DNA from: Pseudoruegeria sp. SK021
Lineage (GTDB): Bacteria > Pseudomonadota > Alphaproteobacteria > Rhodobacterales > Rhodobacteraceae
Length of the DNA stretch: 64,000 nucleotides
Assembly: GCF_002119405.1 (NCBI RefSeq)
Contig: NZ_MTBG01000004.1
Coordinates: 1 to 64,000, forward strand
Direction: 5' to 3'
This document shows, piece after piece, positions 58,733 through 64,000 of this stretch. Every line of letters begins with the position of its first letter. Positions within the stretch are counted from its first letter, which is position 1. Both the position numbers and the translations under genes were made by a program. The notes under the pieces are model-generated. The model was not told where the DNA came from, made no database searches, and was given only the letters and a program-made list of their open reading frames with translations.

Positions 58733-60030
58733 CATCGGGCGCAGGCCGCATCCCGCGCGGCGGCGGCGGCGATAAACGCGGCCGCGCTCCAGCTTAACTC
58801 AAGGCTTGAGGTCGGCGCGCCGCTTGACCGGTCGAATTGTTCGGGCAGGGCATCGCCGCTTGGTGCGACCTCGCGGATCAGGTCCATCCAGCCCTCGGCC
58901 TTGGCGAAGGCTGCGGTGTCCCCGGTTTGGGCCGCGATCCGGTAGTACAACTCGGCAAAGCCCAAGGTCACCGGATACCACGGATTGCCGCCGAAAAAGG
59001 CATCCTCGGCCCAACGCCCTATGGCAGGGACTGCCCGCCCCCGGTTGATCGGATAAAGCGACGCGCATTGCTGGGCCAGCGCCGCCGCTGTTCCCCTCGT
59101 GCGCGGCGCGGTTAGGGCAAAGGGCCCGTCGCCACGTCCGGCTTGCAAGATTGCCAGCACCGTGGCCGCATCCACCTGACCCGGCGCACCCTCAAGGCTT
59201 TCGATCCATGCGTCTTGGAGGGGGTCCGCCGCGCCCTCCATAAGGGTGATCAAACGCTTGGCAGCCGCAGTGCAGCGTGCGGCCAGTGCCGCGTCACCGT
59301 GTGCTGCCGACCACATCGCCCCACGGTCCAGCGCATCCCATTGCGCGATCAGGGTATAGCTGTGCCGCCGTGCGGGGGGCTCTTCCCATGGGCCAATGCA
59401 GGGTTGACCGGCATGGGCCAGAACATGCGCCAGATCGCGGGCAATCAGGCGGTCCGCATTCGGGCTGGATAGCGCGGGCAGGGCTGCTGTCACCGCCATG
59501 ATCGCCGAGGCCCGCAAGGCCGGGCCGTCGAATTGCGGCGCGCTCCAGCGTTCGGAGTCGGGGCTGCCATCGGGGGCAAAGCGGGTCTCGTTCAGCCATG
59601 CCGCACCGGACAACAGACGCAATTCGGCCTCAGGGCGCAAAAATTGGCGGTGATCCGCGCGAGTGGTGGCAGCCAGAGGATTGGTTTTTGGCGCTGGCCG
59701 GGCCGGATCGGAAATGGCCAGAGAAAAGGTGACATGGTCGTGAAACGCTTGCACCCACCAGTCGTGCTCGGCCTCGGGGAGGTCCGCCAGAATGTCAGGC
59801 CAGACCCGGATGACGATTGCCGCATCGCGGATCCAGTGATGGAAATAATCCGGCTCGGGATCCCATGCGCTCATTCGCGGCGAGGCGAGGATTGACCCCG
59901 GAACCGGCCGGACCGTCCAGCCAAAACCTTGGCGGTGGCGTTCCAGATGTGTCGCGGAGACGGCGCCGCGCAGGGACCGGATCGCGCCGTCCCGCCGCGC
60001 CGTGATCCAAGGGGCCAGTCCTGCCGCCAT
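58696..60030 (-). CDS. GH15-family glucoamylase-like enzyme
   Basis: Starting at 60030 (MAAGLAPWITARRDGAIRSL, GGAG upstream) gives 444 aa with no signal peptide. GH15 motifs are seen in GSILASPRMSA, DYFHHWIRDAAIVI (catalytic-site Arg-Asp), GPWEEPPARRHSYTL (general acid Glu in WEE) and GGNPWYPVTLGFAELYY, with a C-terminal LPEQFDRSSGAPTSSLELSWS (likely base Glu). It should release glucose from alpha-1,4-glucan ends such as glycogen. Its 3' end overlaps the convergent GH144-like gene by 37 nt. Confidence 0.88.
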   Translation of the reverse strand: MAAGLAPWITARRDGAIRSLRGAVSATHLERHRQGFGWTVRPVPGSILASPRMSAWDPEPDYFHHWIRDAAIVIRVWPDILADLPEAEHDWWVQAFHDHVTFSLAISDPARPAPKTNPLAATTRADHRQFLRPEAELRLLSGAAWLNETRFAPDGSPDSERWSAPQFDGPALRASAIMAVTAALPALSSPNADRLIARDLAHVLAHAGQPCIGPWEEPPARRHSYTLIAQWDALDRGAMWSAAHGDAALAARCTAAAKRLITLMEGAADPLQDAWIESLEGAPGQVDAATVLAILQAGRGDGPFALTAPRTRGTAAALAQQCASLYPINRGRAVPAIGRWAEDAFFGGNPWYPVTLGFAELYYRIAAQTGDTAAFAKAEGWMDLIREVAPSGDALPEQFDRSSGAPTSSLELSWSAAAFIAAAAARDAACARCQDSSALDRPSP

Positions 60031-60289
60031 ATCTAACGCTCCGTTTCTATGTGGTCTGCGGGCTGTCCGCCCGCCGATCATGTCCTGTGATGATCGCGGC
60101 TGCAATCGCTGTGACCCGGCATCGGACGGCGGCGGGACCGCTGTGAATTTGGCGGGGCGAACACGATGGATGCCTTATTTTTGGACAAAAAAACCGCTTT
60201 CGGGCAGTTTTCTCTATTAATTTGCCAGCATTACGTCACAGTTCTGTTACCCAAAGTAATATTGGGGCCACAACAAGGGAATTGAATTT

Positions 60290-60724
60290 ATGCCAAATAC
60301 GATTGTCGCGGCCTATGATGGCAGCGCAGCAGCCGGGCGCGCTGTGGAGGTCGCCATCACCCGTGCCAGCGCGGCGGATGCCAAGTTGGTGATCGTCCAC
60401 GTGTTGGAATGGTCGCCCTACAGCTTTCTCACACCCGAAGAAATTGAAGAGCGGCATGGCCGCCGGAAAGAAGAAATTAGCCGCGCCGAGGACACGATCC
60501 TGAAACCTCTGATTGCGGATCTGGCCAGAAAAGGCGTCACGGTCGAGGCCATGACCCGGTTCGGACATGTCGTGGAGACCTTGGTCAAAGTTGCCAGAGA
60601 CGTCGGGGCGTCAGAAATCATTGTCGGCCGCACCGGGCAAACCGGATTTGCGGCCCGGATTTTCGGGTCCGTCGCAGGCTCGCTGGCGCAGATCGCACCG
60701 GTGCCATGCACCATTGTGCCCTGA
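60290..60724 (+). CDS. Universal stress protein UspA family
   Basis: The 144-aa protein starts behind AAGGGA and has the Usp fold: NTIVAAYDGSAAAGRAVEVA at the N-terminus and a C-terminal ATP-binding motif VGRTGQTGFAARIFGSVAG (GxGxnGxxG-like, then S-V-A). It is probably an ATP-binding subgroup member. It precedes the amino-acid symporter by 22 nt and is likely on the same transcript. It may modulate stress response or symporter activity, as Usp proteins often lie near transporters. Confidence 0.92.
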   Translation: MPNTIVAAYDGSAAAGRAVEVAITRASAADAKLVIVHVLEWSPYSFLTPEEIEERHGRRKEEISRAEDTILKPLIADLARKGVTVEAMTRFGHVVETLVKVARDVGASEIIVGRTGQTGFAARIFGSVAGSLAQIAPVPCTIVP

Positions 60725-60746
60725 ACTCAACAGACAGGTAGATAGA

Positions 60747-62291
60747 ATGATTCAACGTATGGACGCGCGCGCCCTGTCGATTGCAGCACTCTTGACGCTG
60801 CTTGCCGGCAGCGCCAGTGCGCAAACGATGGACGAAACCATCAATGGCATTTTTGCGGCCTCCACCGGGTGGTTCGTCAGTTTCATCTTCGCGCCGATTC
60901 CCGGCACAAATTTTGCTTGGATTGTGGCGTGGCTGGTGATCGCCGCCAGCATTTTCACCCTTTATTTCGGCTTCATTCAGTTCCGTGTGATCCGGCATTC
61001 GCTGCAACTGGTGCGGGGCGATTACTCCGATCCCGATGACGCCGGCGAAGTCAGCCATTTCCAAGCCTTGACCACGGCCCTGTCTGGCACTGTCGGCCTT
61101 GGGAATATCGCGGGCGTTGCGGTTGCGATCGGCATCGGCGGACCCGGAGCCACCTTCTGGATGATCCTTGCCGGTCTTCTGGGGATGGCGTCGAAATTTA
61201 CCGAATGTACCCTCGGCGTTAAGTATCGCAACGAGTATCCCAATGGCATGGTGTCGGGTGGTCCGATGTATTACATGACCAAGGGTTTCGCGGAAAAGGG
61301 TGTCCCCGGCGGGCGGTTCTTGGCGATCTTGTTCTCGATCTTCTGTATCTTGGGCGCACTTGGCGGCGGCAATATGTTCCAAGCCAATCAGGCCCACCAG
61401 CAGTTGACCGGCGTCTTTGGTGACTATCCCGGCTGGATCACGGGCATCATCTTTGCGGCCATTGTCTTCATCGTAATCATCGGCGGGGTGAAATCCATCG
61501 CGCAGGTCACCGAGAAGATCGTGCCGTTTATGGGCATCCTCTATGTCGGCACGGCGTTGGTCATCATCTTGATGAACATCGGCAGCATCGGCTGGGCCTT
61601 CACCCAGATCTTTGAAGGCGCGTTCACCGATATGGGCATCACGGGCGGTGCGATAGGCGCATTGATCCAAGGCTTCCGCCGGGCGGCGTTCTCGAACGAA
61701 GCCGGGGTTGGCTCTGCAGCGATTGCCCACTCGGCCGTCCGCACCAAAGAGCCGATCACCGAAGGCTTTGTGTCGCTGCTGGAGCCGTTCATCGACACGG
61801 TCGTGATTTGTACCATGACGGCGCTGGTGATCATCTTTACCCAGCAGTTGATGATCGATCCTGAAACTGGTCTCTACATCATGAACGAGTCCGGAACCAT
61901 TGCCACCATCGGCGATACCTCGGGCGTTGGTCTGACGTCGGCGGCATTTGGATCGGCGCTCAGCTGGTTCCCGTTCGTTCTGGTCATCGCGGTGGTGCTG
62001 TTCGCCTTTTCGACCATGATCTCGTGGTCTTATTACGGCATAAAAGCGTGGACCTATCTCTTCGGTGAAGGGGCGACGCAGGAACTGATCTTCAAGTTGA
62101 TCTTTTGCTTCTTCGTGATTGTCGGTGCGTCGGCCAGTCTTGGTCCGGTTATCGACTTCTCGGATGCCGCGATCTTCGCTATGGCAGTGGTCAACATCGT
62201 TGCCCTTTATGTGCTGATGCCGGTGGTCAAGCGTGAGGTCAATTCCTACTTGAGACGCCTGAAATCCGGCGAAATCAAGAAGTACAGATAA
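60747..62291 (+). CDS. AGCS alanine/glycine:cation symporter
   Basis: Starting at 60747 (MIQRMDARALSIAALLTLLA) gives 514 aa; an ATG at 60759 is an alternative. The first segment looks like a cleavable signal (SASAQ), then about eleven membrane spans. Family motifs include FQALTTALSGTVGLGNIAGVA (the AGCS signature), GGPMYYMTKG, and GFRRAAFSNEAGVGSAAIAH, the substrate/cation site. It imports alanine or glycine with Na+ (or H+). It follows the Usp gene closely, and a strong terminator comes after. Confidence 0.92.
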   Translation: MIQRMDARALSIAALLTLLAGSASAQTMDETINGIFAASTGWFVSFIFAPIPGTNFAWIVAWLVIAASIFTLYFGFIQFRVIRHSLQLVRGDYSDPDDAGEVSHFQALTTALSGTVGLGNIAGVAVAIGIGGPGATFWMILAGLLGMASKFTECTLGVKYRNEYPNGMVSGGPMYYMTKGFAEKGVPGGRFLAILFSIFCILGALGGGNMFQANQAHQQLTGVFGDYPGWITGIIFAAIVFIVIIGGVKSIAQVTEKIVPFMGILYVGTALVIILMNIGSIGWAFTQIFEGAFTDMGITGGAIGALIQGFRRAAFSNEAGVGSAAIAHSAVRTKEPITEGFVSLLEPFIDTVVICTMTALVIIFTQQLMIDPETGLYIMNESGTIATIGDTSGVGLTSAAFGSALSWFPFVLVIAVVLFAFSTMISWSYYGIKAWTYLFGEGATQELIFKLIFCFFVIVGASASLGPVIDFSDAAIFAMAVVNIVALYVLMPVVKREVNSYLRRLKSGEIKKYR

Positions 62292-62314
62292 ATCCGGCCT
62301 TCGGGTCTCACCAT

Positions 62315-62345
62315 AACCGGGCGGTCATCCGCCCGGTTTTTTTTA
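62315..62345 (+). terminator. Rho-independent terminator
   Basis: AACCGGGCGG pairs perfectly with CCGCCCGGTT around TCAT and is followed directly by T residues. It ends the Usp-symporter transcript. Confidence 0.93.
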
Positions 62346-62385
62346 TGCGCGACCGGTGCGGTAGGCGCCGCATCAACAGACAGAA

Positions 62386-62410
62386 ATTTGCATCCCCACG
62401 CGATGCAAAT
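62386..62410. repeat. Inverted repeat ATTTGCATC/GATGCAAAT
   Basis: ATTTGCATC (62386-62394) is perfectly complementary to GATGCAAAT (62402-62410) with 7 nt between. Flanking CAGA and CTG extend it imperfectly. The AT-rich palindromic arms resemble a regulator-binding site more than a terminator. Confidence 0.55.
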
Positions 62411-62548
62411 CTGTGGCGCAATTTGGTCTCATCCGCTTAAAAGCGCTCAGAACACATGGATATGGCATTGAAACTGTCCCATAATCTTGCATGATGACGT
62501 AAGAACGGCCGCTGGTTTACAGATCGGATAGATGTTGTCCGTCGTAAG

Positions 62549-62574
62549 AGCGATATCTCAAGACGGATATCGCT
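62549..62574. repeat. Inverted repeat AGCGATATC/GATATCGCT
   Basis: AGCGATATC (62549-62557) is perfectly complementary to GATATCGCT (62566-62574) with 8 nt between. It lies 52 nt upstream of the amidase start and may be an operator for it. Confidence 0.55.
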
Positions 62575-62626
62575 TGGTCTACATAACGGTCGAAGAAGCT
62601 TTATGATCGCCCCGGAGTGACGCGGA

Positions 62627-64000
62627 ATGAAACTTTCCCAATTCGATGCTACAGGCCTAGCGGCGCTGTTTTCTCAAGGCACCGCGACCCCGACCGAAGC
62701 GTTGGAGCAAGTTGAACAAGACATTGCGCGTCTGGACCCCAAGCTTGGCTGCTATAGTGCGAGAAATCCCATGGCGAAGGCCGAGGCGGCTGCGGCGACC
62801 GAACGCTGGCGCAACGGCGTAACACGCGGCCCGCTGGACGGGGTGCCGATTATTTTAAAGGATAATCTGGTGGCTGCGGGGATGCCTGCCGCGTGGGGAA
62901 ATCGGACATTAGCGTCGCGCCGGTGTCACGTGGATGAAGGTCCTGTGGGCCGGCTGCGCGCAGCAGGTCTGGTGGTATTGGGCAAAGGAAATACGCCGGA
63001 ATTTGCGGTCGAAGGCTATACGGACAATCTGACATTCGGGCCTACCCGGAACCCATTTGATGCTCGTTTGACACCGGGCGGGTCGTCGGGCGGAGTGGTG
63101 GCTGCGGTCGCCTCGGGGCTGGCTTGGGCCGGTCTGGGGACCGACGGCGGCGGGTCGATTCGGCGCCCTGCGGGCTATTGCGGACTGGTGGGGTTGAAGC
63201 CGGGCAAGGGGCGTGTGCCGCGCAGTGGCGGCTTGGCGCAAGTTCTGCTGGATTTTGAAGATGTCGGACCGATTGCCCGGTCTATGCGGGATGTGGCTTC
63301 GCTGGACAGCATCCTTTCTGGGCACCCCGTCCGGTCTGGGGCAGGTGGGCCGTTGCGGGTTCTGCTGGTGCCGCGGATGGGCGATGCGCCGTGCGATCCA
63401 GAGATCCTGACAGCGCTCAAGGCGGCAGCAGATGCGTTGGTCGATCTGGGTCATGACGTGACCGAAGCGGCATTTCCGCTGAACCTGACAGAGCTGAACC
63501 GTGCATGGCCGCGGATCGCCGAGATCGGCCTCGCCCGGTATTTCGCCGACGAGCCTGACGTGGCCGCCACAGCCGCCCCGAAATATCAAGAGATGGCCGC
63601 GCGTGGGGCGTCGGCACCGGCGACCGAGCTTTATCGCATTCTTGACCAGATCGCAGAACTGAGGGCCGCGGCCCCGCATCTGTTTGCAACTTGTGACGTC
63701 ATCATGACCCCCACCGCCGCAGCCATGCCTTGGAATGCGACTGAAAGCTATCCCAGACAGATCAATGGTCTGGCTGTCGGTCCCCGCGGCTCGGCGGTTT
63801 ATACCGGTTGGGTGAATGCGGCCGGGCTGCCGGCGCTGGCCATCCCTGCGCCCAGTGACGGCCTGCCGATCGGCGTGCAATTGGTGGGTCCGATGGACAG
63901 TGAAGCGCGGCTGATGACCTTGGGGGCCTCGCTGGAACGGCGCTTTGGCGGCTTTCGCTGGCCGGACCTGACCGGTGCCGACGCGCCGTTGGCATTGTCA
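62627..64000 (+). CDS. Amidase-signature family enzyme (3' end cut)
   Basis: The frame runs from ATG at 62627 through 458 codons to the window edge with no stop. The Ser-cisSer-Lys triad is visible: Lys in GVPIILKDNLVA (about residue 83), the cis-Ser in LGTDGGGSIRRPAGY and the nucleophile region PGGSSGGVVAAVASG. Normal family members are about 450-500 aa, so little is missing. These enzymes hydrolyse amides such as indoleacetamide, allophanate-like or biuret-like compounds; the substrate cannot be told. GTDGGGSIR replaces the common GTDTGGSIR. Confidence 0.87.
   Translation, partial: MKLSQFDATGLAALFSQGTATPTEALEQVEQDIARLDPKLGCYSARNPMAKAEAAAATERWRNGVTRGPLDGVPIILKDNLVAAGMPAAWGNRTLASRRCHVDEGPVGRLRAAGLVVLGKGNTPEFAVEGYTDNLTFGPTRNPFDARLTPGGSSGGVVAAVASGLAWAGLGTDGGGSIRRPAGYCGLVGLKPGKGRVPRSGGLAQVLLDFEDVGPIARSMRDVASLDSILSGHPVRSGAGGPLRVLLVPRMGDAPCDPEILTALKAAADALVDLGHDVTEAAFPLNLTELNRAWPRIAEIGLARYFADEPDVAATAAPKYQEMAARGASAPATELYRILDQIAELRAAAPHLFATCDVIMTPTAAAMPWNATESYPRQINGLAVGPRGSAVYTGWVNAAGLPALAIPAPSDGLPIGVQLVGPMDSEARLMTLGASLERRFGGFRWPDLTGADAPLALS

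Larger units (their letters stand above)
62292..62626. other. Intergenic region before the amidase gene
   Basis: The 335-nt gap has the symporter terminator at its left, then two separate inverted repeats (62386-62410 and 62549-62574). No gene is seen. The second repeat lies 52 nt before the amidase start, a position fit for an operator. Confidence 0.5.

Overview
The window is a high-GC, gene-dense stretch of an alphaproteobacterial chromosome, most likely from the Rhodobacterales (Rhodobacter/Roseobacter relatives). The lineage call is an inference from family content: a glycerol ABC operon with a DUF2160 protein, an opgG-small ORF-opgH locus like opgGIH of Rhodobacter sphaeroides, a phn C-P lyase locus with two phnM-type genes and two phnE genes, and a hemP/imelysin iron operon. 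No rRNA, tRNA, CRISPR, insertion sequence or prophage was recognised. About 53 protein genes are supported; those at both edges are cut by the window.

Layout: (1) 1-3733, minus: an envelope operon of two beta-barrel-like proteins, a Tat-exported protein and a DUF1254/DUF1214 protein, with a stem-loop in every gap between genes. An AraC-type regulator diverges from it at 3995, followed by a PCu(A)C copper chaperone. (2) 5960-15454: a GntR/FadR regulator, an AT-rich gap, an SMP-30 lactonase, the glycerol importer operon glpS-glpT-glpP-glpQ-DUF2160-glpV, and a divergent DeoR-type glpR. (3) 15467-22341: a LacI-type repressor with a near-palindromic operator over the promoter of an acid-sugar pathway (IlvD/Edd dehydratase, DapA-type dehydratase, 2-oxoglutarate semialdehyde dehydrogenase), then a 2-hydroxyacid dehydrogenase. 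(4) 22382-28146, minus: an iron operon hemP, a Cys-rich protein, imelysin, di-haem oxidoreductase, imelysin, DUF1513.

(5) 28538-40940: phosphonate import and C-P lyase. phnCDE1E2 runs forward, phnF with a divergent phnM paralogue runs in reverse, and phnGHIJKLNM runs forward with most genes overlapping by 1-4 nt. (6) 40993-47154, minus: opgG, a 60-aa ORF in the opgI position, and opgH for osmoregulated periplasmic beta-1,2-glucan, then a GH13 enzyme. (7) 47667-52858: a flippase-like membrane protein, a glutathione transferase, and a DUF3302/HlyD/NodT-type export set. (8) 53290-60030: an SbmA/BacA-like ABC protein, a GH3 beta-glucosidase, a GH144-like glycoamylase-fold enzyme and a convergent GH15 glucoamylase. 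(9) 60290-64000: universal stress protein, AGCS amino-acid symporter, and an amidase that runs off the window.

The most interesting ensemble is the glucan material at 41-60 kb: an OPG synthesis locus with an added GH13 gene, about 8 kb from an ABC-GH3-GH144 operon that could take apart beta-1,2-glucan in the cytoplasm. Also notable are the stem-loops placed around transporter and secreted-protein genes, and an 11-nt tandem repeat that runs across the lactonase stop codon.
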